Origin: Candidatus Buchananbacteria bacterium RIFCSPLOWO2_02_FULL_46_11b
GTDB lineage: Bacteria; Patescibacteriota; Patescibacteriia; Buchananbacterales; UBA6539
Reading direction: 5' to 3'
DNA: 5,281 bases
Assembly (NCBI GenBank): GCA_001817615.1
Contig: MHIR01000034.1
Location: forward strand, 25,586 to 30,866
Below, piece after piece: positions 1 to 4,446 of this stretch (position 1 is the stretch's first letter; every line of letters starts with the position of its first letter). The translations under genes were made by a program, and so were the position numbers. The notes under the pieces are model-generated. The model ran no database searches and was not told where the DNA came from. It was given only the letters and a program-made list of their open reading frames with translations.

Positions 1-33
1 CCAGTTTTTAAGCCGGGAGAAAGCCTTGATTGA
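1..33 (+). CDS. C-terminal end of an upstream gene (partial, uncertain)
   Basis: Reading from base 1 gives PVFKPGESLD followed by TGA at 31-33. The FKPG pattern close to a C-terminus resembles the end of HU/IHF-type DNA-binding proteins (usually a PAFKxGKxLK-like tail), but ten residues cannot establish a family. A second open frame from base 2 would read QFLSREKALIDYFN and stop at TAA 44-46, so the frame itself is not certain. If either is real, the gene ends 30 to 43 bases before the L25 start on the same strand and could be co-transcribed with it. Confidence 0.3.
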   Translation, partial: PVFKPGESLD

Positions 34-55
34 TTATTTTAACTAATATTATCAT
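26..55 (+). promoter_or_regulatory. Weak candidate promoter for rplY
   Basis: TTGATT at 26-31 is followed after 18 bases by TATCAT at 50-55, a loose match to the sigma70 boxes. It would give a leader of roughly 14 bases containing the AAGGA Shine-Dalgarno sequence around 61-65. The region is A/T-rich, so chance matches are likely, and the -35 box would overlap the end of the upstream reading frame. Confidence 0.2.
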
Positions 56-75
56 AAAGAAAGGAAAAATTAGCC

Positions 76-759
76 ATGCCGCAGGCGACCATTGCTCTAA
101 GAGCCAGAATCAGGGAGGAAAAAAAGAAAAAGACAAAATTGCCAAAAAGCCAGGGTTTAATCCCGGCGGTTTTGTATGGCCACAAAATTGTCCCAAAAAA
201 TCTTTGGCTCAATTATATTGAGTTTGAAAAAGTTTTTGGCCAAGCCGGCGAAAGCACGCTGGTTGATTTGGCCGTAGAAAAGGAAAAGCCGGTTAAAGTT
301 TTGATCCAGGATTATCAAGCCGACGTCTTAACCAGCCGGATTAATCACGTTGATTTCCATCAGGTCAGAATGGACGAAAAAATCCATACGGAAATCGGCT
401 TGAAATTCATCGGCGAAGCGCCGGCGGTTAAAGAATTGGGCGGAATTTTAGTGACTAATATTCACGCTCTGGAAGTAAGCTGTCTGCCGCAGGATTTAGT
501 GCATGAAATTGAAGTTGACTTGTCGCCTTTGAAAGGTTTGGACGATGCCATCCACGTCTCCGACATCAAATTGCCGCCGGGCCTGGCTTTGAAAGCCGCC
601 GGCACGGAAGCCGTGGTTTTAATCCAGCCGCCGCGGGCCGAAGAAGAATTGGCGGCCATGGCCGCCAAGCCGGAAGAGAAACTGCCGGAAGGCGCCAAGG
701 AAGAAGCCAAGCCGGAGGAGGGGGAAGAAGTCAAACCGGAAAAAAATGACAAGAAATAA
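76..759 (+). CDS. rplY: 50S ribosomal protein L25 (CTC/TL5 type, two-domain)
   Basis: This 227-residue protein is a long-form L25, which binds 5S rRNA in the central protuberance of the large ribosomal subunit. Residues 1-95 are the L25 beta-barrel domain, with the family signature G27-LIPAVLYGHK-37 and the HVDF motif at 91-94. Residues about 98-187 form the second (TL5/CTC) domain, ending in the strand TEAVVLIQPP. The last ~40 residues are a low-complexity tail rich in Glu, Lys, Pro and Ala, common in CTC-type proteins. The ATG at 76 is preceded by AAGGA at 61-65, about 10 bases upstream, and the N-terminus starts as expected for the family. The 3' end overlaps the DUF3048 start by 14 bases. 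Identification is secure from the motifs and domain order; binding to 5S rRNA is family knowledge. Confidence 0.95.
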   Translation: MPQATIALRARIREEKKKKTKLPKSQGLIPAVLYGHKIVPKNLWLNYIEFEKVFGQAGESTLVDLAVEKEKPVKVLIQDYQADVLTSRINHVDFHQVRMDEKIHTEIGLKFIGEAPAVKELGGILVTNIHALEVSCLPQDLVHEIEVDLSPLKGLDDAIHVSDIKLPPGLALKAAGTEAVVLIQPPRAEEELAAMAAKPEEKLPEGAKEEAKPEEGEEVKPEKNDKK

Positions 760-1843
760 AGATACAATAAATCGTCTGATAAATTCCCTCCGCTTAATCG
801 GAGGGAATTTAGTTTTTAATAAATCCGGCAAAAAAACCGGCCGGCGGTTTTTAGCGGCGCTTTTGTTTTTTTTTATAATTAACGCCGCGGCAGTTTTAAT
901 TTCCCTTTATTTTTTTATTTTGCCGGCAATAATTAATCAGCCGCTGGGAATTTTAGCCGACACCGGTTTAAAATCGCCGCGGCGGCTGGACGGCCGGCTG
1001 GGGGATAAAGACGCCGCGGCTTTAAGGCCGATAGCCGTGATGATGGAAAACCACAGCGACAGCCGGCCAGTCGCGGGTCTGGAAAACGCCAGCCTGGTTT
1101 ATGAAAGCATTGTGGAAGGCGAAATCACCCGGTTTTTGGCGATTTTTGACGGCCGGATTTCGGCCGAAAGAATCGGCCCGGTGCGCTCGGCGCGGCCGTT
1201 TTTCGTCACTCTGGCCGAAGAATGGGGCGCGGTTTATTTCCATGCCGGCGGCAGTCCCCAGGCTTTGCAAAAATTAAAATCCAGTCCGATTTTTAATTTA
1301 AACGAGATTTCCAGCGACGGCATTTATTTTTTCCGCGACCGGGAAAAAATCGCGCCCCATAATCTTTTTACTTCGGCTAGTTTGATTAAGCAAGCGGTTT
1401 TAGCCAAGGAAATTGACACGCGGGCGGATTTTCTCCCCTGGCTTTTTAAAAACGACGAGCCGACAATTGAGGCGGAATTGGCGCCGGAAATTGAAATTAA
1501 TTTTTCAAAAGTTCCGGATTATCAGGTCAAATACCGCTATGATTCCCCAAGCAACAGTTACGTTCGCTATCAAGCCGGAGAAATCCATAAAACCGAAGCC
1601 GGCGCAATCTTGCGGGCAAAAAACGTGGTTTTGCAGTATGTTAAAGCCCGCGCGATTGATTCCCTGGGCCGGCTTAACGTAACTTTAATCGGCCAAGGCC
1701 AAGCGGAAATTTATCAGGACGGCCAGGCCATTATCGGCTTTTGGAAAAAGGAAAACAACCGGACCAGATTTTACGATTCAGCCGGCCGAGAAATCAGATT
1801 CAACCGCGGCAATGTCTGGGTGGAATTGGTCTTTGAGAAGTAA
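746..1843 (+). CDS. Membrane-anchored DUF3048 (YerB-like) protein
   Basis: This 365-residue protein has a basic cytoplasmic N-terminus (KKTGRR at 29-34), one hydrophobic segment (about 35-62) and then an exported region, so it is probably anchored with its bulk outside the membrane. Residues ~94-235 match the DUF3048 N-terminal domain: RPIAVMMEN at 94-102, RPVAGLENASLVYESIVEG at 107-125, TRF at 128-130, IGPVRSAR at 143-150 and HAGGSPQAL at 166-174. Residues ~258-365 match the DUF3048 C-terminal domain (YRYD, NSYVRY, VTLIGQGQAEIYQDG, GNVWVELV). No lipobox cysteine is visible, unlike Bacillus YerB, which is a predicted lipoprotein. The biochemical role of the family is unknown to me. ATG 746 is the only canonical start before the membrane segment (next is TTG 863, inside it). 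It has only GGA at 738-740 as a ribosome site, so translation may be coupled to rplY. A terminator-like hairpin sits inside codons 12-24. Confidence 0.9.
   Translation: MTRNKDTINRLINSLRLIGGNLVFNKSGKKTGRRFLAALLFFFIINAAAVLISLYFFILPAIINQPLGILADTGLKSPRRLDGRLGDKDAAALRPIAVMMENHSDSRPVAGLENASLVYESIVEGEITRFLAIFDGRISAERIGPVRSARPFFVTLAEEWGAVYFHAGGSPQALQKLKSSPIFNLNEISSDGIYFFRDREKIAPHNLFTSASLIKQAVLAKEIDTRADFLPWLFKNDEPTIEAELAPEIEINFSKVPDYQVKYRYDSPSNSYVRYQAGEIHKTEAGAILRAKNVVLQYVKARAIDSLGRLNVTLIGQGQAEIYQDGQAIIGFWKKENNRTRFYDSAGREIRFNRGNVWVELVFEK
780..817 (+). terminator. Terminator-like hairpin inside the DUF3048 5' coding region
   Basis: TAAATTCCCTCCG (780-792) pairs perfectly with CGGAGGGAATTTA (799-811) around the 6-base loop CTTAAT, and is followed by G and T5 (813-817). 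This is a standard intrinsic terminator shape, 20 bases after the rplY stop. It lies within the only open start of the DUF3048 gene, so it may end part of the rplY transcripts, with read-through set by translation of the downstream frame. Alternatively the true DUF3048 start uses a rare codon further downstream. Confidence 0.6.
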
Positions 1844-1848
1844 ATTAA

Positions 1849-1880
1849 AAGCAGCGACAGGTCGCGACCTGTCGCTGCTT
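1849..1880. repeat. Perfect 32-nt palindrome
   Basis: AAGCAGCGACAGGTCG at 1849-1864 is followed directly by its exact reverse complement at 1865-1880, with no spacer. It starts six bases after the DUF3048 stop. As RNA it would form a 14-bp stem with a CGCG loop, but no T tract follows at once, so it is not a classic terminator. It ends four bases before a TTGACA box, which would also suit an operator or a mobile palindromic repeat. The G/C-rich core contrasts with the A/T-rich DNA downstream. Confidence 0.85.
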
Positions 1881-1884
1881 GCTC

Positions 1885-1916
1885 TTGACAAGGTTTTTCT
1901 TTTGCCTTATTATAAT
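1885..1916 (+). promoter_or_regulatory. Strong sigma70-type promoter for a small RNA
   Basis: A perfect -35 TTGACA at 1885-1890 is followed after 17 bases by TATTAT at 1908-1913. A perfect TATAAT at 1911-1916 overlaps this with a 20-base spacer. Start of transcription would fall near 1920-1923. No good coding frame follows, and a terminator lies ~110 bases downstream, so the promoter most likely drives a short non-coding RNA. Confidence 0.65.
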
Positions 1917-1919
1917 AAT

Positions 1920-2042
1920 TATAAGTTTTCCAGAGGCAGGGCGCTTGAATGCCTTCCCCGGAAACAAAAAACAGTTGAATCGGCCCAAGGCTCGACGTTT
2001 CCTGCCCAGGTTCGTCTTCCCGACTTTGGGCCTCTTTTTTTT
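1920..2042 (+). ncRNA. Probable small structured RNA upstream of dnaX, class unknown
   Basis: A strong promoter and a terminator bracket about 110-120 bases without a credible protein. The expected transcript can close on itself: AGAGGC at 1932-1937 pairs with GCCTCT at 2030-2035 just before the U tract, GGCAGG at 1935-1940 can pair with CCTGCC at 2001-2006, and GGCCCAAGG at 1982-1990 pairs with CTTTGGGCC at 2024-2032. Some of these helices compete. In Bacillus the SRP RNA gene lies just upstream of dnaX, so SRP RNA is the obvious suspect. I could not find the conserved SRP domain IV loop (GGAA cap plus an AGCAG bulge strand) on either strand, so the class is left open. 6S-like RNA is another option; the transcript is short for that. 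Confidence 0.45.
1982..2042 (+). terminator. Intrinsic terminator of the small RNA
   Basis: GGCCCAAGG (1982-1990) pairs with CTTTGGGCC (2024-2032), nine pairs with one G-U. The 33-base loop has further internal pairing (GACG 1994-1997 with CGTC 2013-2016, CCT with AGG inside). TC and then T8 (2035-2042) follow. The T tract is also the left edge of the adjoining inverted-repeat element. Confidence 0.65.
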
Positions 2043-2150
2043 ACCCCGTTAGAAAATAGTAAACTGAAATAAAAAAATGATTTTAAAAGCTAAAAAATTT
2101 TATGATATTAATCAATTAATTAAAACATCGATTTTCTAACGGGGTAAAAA
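2038..2150. mobile_element. MITE-like inverted-repeat element, copy A
   Basis: TTTTTACCCCGTTAGAAAAT at 2038-2057 is repeated as an exact reverse complement at 2131-2150, giving 20-bp terminal inverted repeats around a 73-bp core of nearly pure A and T. No protein is encoded. A second element with the same ends lies at 4440-4559. Around 2081-2101 the core matches the reverse strand of the other element at 19 of 21 positions, so the two look like diverged copies in opposite orientation, although low complexity inflates this. I see no target-site duplication. Such elements are normally moved by a transposase encoded elsewhere; no transposase is present here. Confidence 0.6.
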
Positions 2151-2178
2151 TTGAAAATTGACAGTCTTCTAAATGACC

Positions 2179-2207
2179 TTGCCTAAATCAGAAAAATAGG
2201 TTAAAAT
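2179..2207 (+). promoter_or_regulatory. Candidate dnaX promoter giving a leaderless mRNA
   Basis: TTGCCT at 2179-2184, 17 bases, then TAAAAT at 2202-2207. The expected transcription start is near 2213-2215, only two to four bases before the dnaX ATG at 2217. No Shine-Dalgarno sequence lies in the usual window; the nearest AGG (2198-2200) is 16 bases from the ATG and upstream of the -10 box. A TTGACA at 2158-2163 lacks a good -10 at standard spacing (TAAATC after 20 bases). Confidence 0.45.
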
Positions 2208-2216
2208 TTCAGTATT

Positions 2217-3869
2217 ATGCCAATTGCCATTTACCGCAAATACCGGCCCCAGACTTTTGCCGAGGTGGTCGGCCAAAATCATATTAAAACCACGATTCAA
2301 AGCGAGCTGGAAAACGGCAAAATCGCCCATGCTTATTTATTTTCCGGCCCCCGGGGCCTGGGCAAGACCACCATGGCCCGGCTTTTGGCCAAAGCGGTCA
2401 ATTGCTTGAATCGCCAGCCCGGGCAAAGCGAGCCTTGCAATACTTGCGAGGCCTGCAAGGAAGTAGTAGAAAATCGTTCAATTGACATGATTGAAATTGA
2501 CGCCGCTTCCCATACCGGCGTGGAAAATGTCCGGGACAATATCATCAATAGTTCCCGGTTTACGCCCACCAGCCGCAAATTTAAAGTTTTTATTTTGGAC
2601 GAAGTTCACATGCTTTCCCCCGGCGCTTTTAACGCCTTGCTGAAAACTCTGGAAGAGCCGCCGGCGCATGTTATTTTTATTTTGGCCACCACGGAAATCC
2701 ATAAAGTGCCGGAAACCATAATTTCGCGCTGCCAGCATTTTGATTTCCGCAAAGTGACAACCGCCGAAATCATCGGCCGCTTGTCCCAAATTGCCGGGAA
2801 AGAAGGGCTGAAAATTGACCAGCCGGTCCTGGAAAATATCGCGTATTTTTCTGAAGGCTGCCTGCGGGACGGGGAGAGCTTATTGGGCCAGATTCTGTCA
2901 TTGGGCGAGAAGGAAATAACCATGGAGCAGGCGGAATTGGTTTTGCCCCGAATGCAGTTTGATTTAGCTTTGGAACTGATTGAATATCTCAATCGCCGAG
3001 ACGGCGTGGCGGCGATTGAATTGATTAATAATCTGGCGGCGGAGGGGATTAATTTGGAAAGATTCTCCGGCAATTTGATTGAGGCTTTGAGAAAAATGCT
3101 TTTGCTAAAAATCAGTCCGCCCCTGGGCCAATTCGGCCGCGGCCTGAATAAGGATTTGGAGAAAAAAATCAGCCAGCTGGCCGAGCAGACCGCGATTGAT
3201 TTTTTAATCAAAGCGGTTGAAGTTTTAATCCGCCGCCGCCAAGAATTGAAATTCGCCGAGATTGTCCAGCTGCCTTTGGAGCTGGCGGTCTTGGAAATAA
3301 TTGCCGAGGAAAATTATGACGAAGATAAAACCCCGCCTGGCAAACCCCGGCTGGCGGCCGAAAAAAAAATCATTAAAAGCGGCGAAAGCGATAATCTCTC
3401 AATAACGCCAAATAAAGAAGCGCCGAAATTGACCGGCGCCCTGGTTGGCGGGGGGACCCCGCCCTTCGCGAAGGGCGGGGAAGAAAAGCCGAAAAAAACT
3501 TTGGGCCAAGTCAGTTTAACTTTGCCGCAGGTTAAAGGCAAATGGCCGGAGGTCATGGTTTGCTTGAAAAAATACAATCAAAGCCTGGCCGCCACCCTGA
3601 ATATTTCCCAGCCGTCGCAAATTGACGAGAACGGGATTTTGGAAATTTGCTTTCGCCATAAATTCCATCAGCAGCGGATCAATGATTTGAAAAACAAGCA
3701 GATTTTAGAAAAGGTTTTGGCCGAAATTTTCGGCCAGCGGCTATCGGTTAAAACGGCGGTCATGCCGCCAAGCGGCAATAAAATTGAAGTTCAGGCCTTG
3801 GCGGAAACTCAAGCCGAAAGCCCGATTGCCGATATTTTGCAGATTTTCGGCGGGCGGGTGGTGGAGTAA
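2217..3869 (+). CDS. dnaX: DNA polymerase III subunit gamma/tau (clamp loader)
   Basis: This 550-residue AAA+ ATPase is the clamp-loader subunit that loads the sliding clamp and, in its long form, ties the loader to the polymerase and helicase. Visible motifs: the YRKYRPQTFAEVVGQ opening (6-20), Walker A GPRGLGKTT (44-52), zinc-binding Cys63, Cys74, Cys77, Cys80, Walker B DEVHML (128-133), sensor 1 ATTE (157-160), the SRC arginine finger (Arg171) and a sensor 2 region GCLRDGESLLGQ (214-225, Arg217). Domain III runs to about residue 365. A charged linker (~365-440) precedes a tau-like C-terminal domain starting near LTLPQVKGKWPEV. The family motif is usually GSLRDALSLLDQ, so G219 and G224 are unusual. 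The linker holds an A9 run and an in-frame palindrome (separate entries). ATG 2217 gives the canonical N-terminus but has no Shine-Dalgarno sequence. Length is typical of non-enterobacterial DnaX. Confidence 0.97.
   Translation: MPIAIYRKYRPQTFAEVVGQNHIKTTIQSELENGKIAHAYLFSGPRGLGKTTMARLLAKAVNCLNRQPGQSEPCNTCEACKEVVENRSIDMIEIDAASHTGVENVRDNIINSSRFTPTSRKFKVFILDEVHMLSPGAFNALLKTLEEPPAHVIFILATTEIHKVPETIISRCQHFDFRKVTTAEIIGRLSQIAGKEGLKIDQPVLENIAYFSEGCLRDGESLLGQILSLGEKEITMEQAELVLPRMQFDLALELIEYLNRRDGVAAIELINNLAAEGINLERFSGNLIEALRKMLLLKISPPLGQFGRGLNKDLEKKISQLAEQTAIDFLIKAVEVLIRRRQELKFAEIVQLPLELAVLEIIAEENYDEDKTPPGKPRLAAEKKIIKSGESDNLSITPNKEAPKLTGALVGGGTPPFAKGGEEKPKKTLGQVSLTLPQVKGKWPEVMVCLKKYNQSLAATLNISQPSQIDENGILEICFRHKFHQQRINDLKNKQILEKVLAEIFGQRLSVKTAVMPPSGNKIEVQALAETQAESPIADILQIFGGRVVE
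3361..3369 (+). other. A9 homopolymer: candidate slippage site producing a gamma form
   Basis: Nine consecutive A fall in codons 382-385 of dnaX, right where the conserved clamp-loader domains end. One extra A in the mRNA, or a -1 ribosomal slip on A AAA AAA, gives E-K-K-N-H and a TAA at 3374-3376, making a 386-residue product. Loss of one A instead leads to a TAA at 3403-3405. Both would be domain I-III products like gamma. In Thermus thermophilus, gamma arises by transcriptional slippage on an A9 run in dnaX; in E. coli by -1 frameshifting on A AAA AAG. I see no strong stem-loop downstream or Shine-Dalgarno-like stimulator upstream, so transcriptional slippage fits better. Confidence 0.5.
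3457..3480. repeat. 24-nt perfect palindrome inserted in frame in dnaX
   Basis: CCCCGCCCTTCG (3457-3468) is followed by its exact reverse complement (3469-3480). It encodes part of GGGTPPFAKGGEE at about residues 411-423, within the variable linker between the clamp-loader core and the tau-like domain. The strongly G/C-rich palindrome and the Gly/Pro-rich peptide differ from the surrounding Lys/Glu-rich linker. This suggests a short palindromic repeat that inserted without breaking the frame, similar in principle to Rickettsia palindromic elements in coding genes. Confidence 0.8.
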
Positions 3870-3890
3870 TTATTTTTTTCGTGGCCATCC

Positions 3891-4028
3891 CTCGGGGATC
3901 GTCTAATGGCAGGACGCCAGGTTCTGGCCCTGGTAATTGGCCTGCCTTCGTCCCGCTATCGTTTTTTCTATTTAAGCTTCTAGAAAATATTCGCGGGACT
4001 TCGGCAAGGTAAAGGTTCGAATCCCTGC
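3891..4028 (+). pseudogene. Chimeric tRNA-Gln copy 1: 5' part intact, variable loop replaced, 3' acceptor lost
   Basis: Bases 3891-3937 are identical to the 5' part of the intact tRNA-Gln gene (4107-4153): acceptor 5' strand TCGGGGA, D arm, the complete anticodon arm with CTG, and the TAAT variable loop. At 3938 the sequence departs into a long hairpin and resumes a tRNA-like T arm at AGGTTCGAATCC (4013-4024). No TCCCCGA acceptor strand follows and the T stem has mismatches, so a normal tRNA cannot form. It begins 22 bases after the dnaX stop with no clear terminator between, so it may be transcribed with dnaX. It looks like recombination between tRNA-Gln and the unit at 4191-4385 across the shared CTGGTAAT. 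A processed or regulatory RNA is possible. Confidence 0.65.
3930..4028 (+). repeat. 99-bp direct repeat with long hairpin, copy 1
   Basis: This block matches 4222-4320 at 97 of 99 positions, offset by 292 bases. It folds as a long arm: CCTGCC (3941-3946) with GGCAAGG (4003-4009, one bulged A), a TTC/TTC internal loop, GTCCCGC (3950-3956) with GCGGGAC (3993-3999), and TTTTCTA (3964-3970) with TAGAAAA (3981-3987) around a loop containing AAGCTT. It ends in a tRNA T-arm-like GGTTCGAATCC. Confidence 0.9.
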
Positions 4029-4107
4029 AAAGGTTTACTCATTATTGGAGGATTTACGAGGAATAGCTTATATTTAAAAAGTTATAGTGTAGTTTTGATT
4101 TCATTAC

Positions 4108-4178
4108 TCGGGGATCGTCTAATGGCAGGACGCCAGGTTCTGGCCCTGGTAATCGAGGTTCGAATCCTTGTCCCCGAG
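4108..4178 (+). tRNA. tRNA-Gln (anticodon CUG)
   Basis: A 71-base cloverleaf folds with no mismatch in the acceptor, anticodon and T stems. The acceptor is TCGGGGA (4108-4114) with TCCCCGA (4171-4177), U1-A72 as usual for tRNA-Gln, and discriminator G at 4178. The D arm is 4117-4131, with GG of the D loop present. The anticodon stem is CCAGG/CCTGG, with loop TTCTGGC (4138-4144) and anticodon CTG at 4140-4142, reading CAG. The variable loop is only TAAT (4150-4153). The T arm is CGAGG-TTCGAAT-CCTTG (4154-4170). CCA is not encoded and would be added afterwards. A possible -10 TATAGT lies at 4083-4088, without a clear -35. This is the only intact copy of three tRNA-Gln-like units. Confidence 0.93.
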
Positions 4179-4221
4179 TAATGTAATTAAGACGGGTCGT
4201 ATAACTGCGGGCAGGCTGGCT

Positions 4222-4320
4222 CTGGTAATTGGCCTGCTTTCGTCCCGCTATCGTTTTTTCTATTTAAGCTTTTAGAAAATATTCGCGGGACTTCGGCAAG
4301 GTAAAGGTTCGAATCCCTGC
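4222..4320 (+). repeat. 99-bp direct repeat with long hairpin, copy 3
   Basis: This is the second copy of the 3930-4028 block, with two C-to-T differences at 4238 and 4272. The first lies in the basal stem and turns a C-G pair into U-G, keeping the helix; the second lies in the terminal loop. Both changes spare the fold, which hints that the RNA structure was under selection or that the copies are simply recent. Confidence 0.9.
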
Positions 4321-4322
4321 TT

Positions 4323-4378
4323 GCCCGCCGAAGCTCGCCGACCCTCGTCATACTGAAGTAAGGCGAGCGTAGGCGGGT
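4323..4378. repeat. Imperfect palindromic (REP-like) repeat
   Basis: The arms at 4323-4339 and 4362-4378 pair as CCCGCC with GGCGGG and GCTCGCC (4333-4339) with GGCGAGC (4362-4368), with a short mismatched patch between and a 22-base loop. The G/C-rich arms stand out in A/T-rich intergenic DNA and resemble the short palindromic repeats scattered through many bacterial genomes. It lies between the T-arm-like and acceptor-like parts of the third tRNA-Gln-like unit. Confidence 0.75.
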
Positions 4379-4413
4379 CCCCGAGGAATAGCCATGAAAT
4401 ATAGCCATGATAC

Positions 4414-4446
4414 AAAAACAGCGCTTTTAGCGGCGCTGTTTTTTTT
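4414..4446 (+). terminator. Intrinsic terminator closing the tRNA/repeat region
   Basis: AAAAACAGCGC (4414-4424) pairs with GCGCTGTTTTT (4433-4443) around an 8-base loop, and the T tract runs from 4439 to 4446. It would end plus-strand transcripts from the tRNA-Gln cluster. The T tract overlaps the left end of the second inverted-repeat element. Confidence 0.8.

Larger units (their letters stand above)
4191..4385 (+). pseudogene. Degenerate tRNA-Gln-like unit, copy 3, twice interrupted
   Basis: The start (4191-4229) aligns loosely with tRNA-Gln: ACGGG, TCGTATAA for TCGTCTAA, CAGG, TGGC, then CTGGTAAT. About two bases of the anticodon loop are missing, leaving no usable anticodon. The variable-loop position holds the same long hairpin as copy 1. 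The T-arm-like segment (4308-4317) is then separated from a TCCCCGAG acceptor-like 3' strand (4378-4385) by a palindromic repeat. Both defective units end in CGAGGAATAGC (4057-4067 and 4382-4392). A different fold is also possible: GCGGGCAGG (4207-4215) pairs with CTTGCCCGC (4320-4328) over 9 bp with one G-U, closing the whole block like an acceptor stem. Confidence 0.45.

Noticed and set aside
1920..2042. Firm SRP RNA (ffs/scr) annotation
   Set aside because: Position fits, but the diagnostic domain IV loop sequence is not visible on either strand, so only an unknown small RNA is annotated.
1812..2072. Plus-strand open frame across the end of the DUF3048 gene, the palindrome, promoter and terminator
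   Set aside because: It runs through a promoter, a terminator hairpin and an inverted-repeat end, has no ribosome site of its own, and encodes no recognisable protein.
2038..2150. Integron attC-like site suggested by CTAACGGGG and CCCCGTTAG
   Set aside because: The GTT is followed by AGAA and does not satisfy the GTTRRRY core. The ends are perfect inverted repeats without extrahelical bases, and no integrase or cassette array is present.
462..3577. Several minus-strand open frames opposite rplY, the DUF3048 gene and dnaX (for example 462-767, 1022-1270, 2606-3211, 3314-3577)
   Set aside because: They lie wholly inside well-supported genes on the other strand, have low-complexity or unnatural composition, and show no family motif.
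4083..4088. Promoter for tRNA-Gln based on TATAGT
   Set aside because: There is no acceptable -35 box at normal spacing in an A/T-rich stretch; mentioned only as a weak possibility within the tRNA entry.
4207..4328. tRNA-Sec or another class II tRNA with a long variable arm
   Set aside because: No anticodon stem-loop of normal size fits between the D-arm-like region and the long hairpin, no TCA anticodon is found, and the T stem has mismatches.
3891..4392. CRISPR array
   Set aside because: The repeated units are long (99 bp), occur twice, and are tRNA-derived; there is no regular short repeat and spacer pattern.
4187..4408. Minus-strand open frame of 73 codons over the repeat cluster
   Set aside because: It is antisense to tRNA-derived and palindromic repeats and has no protein-like features.
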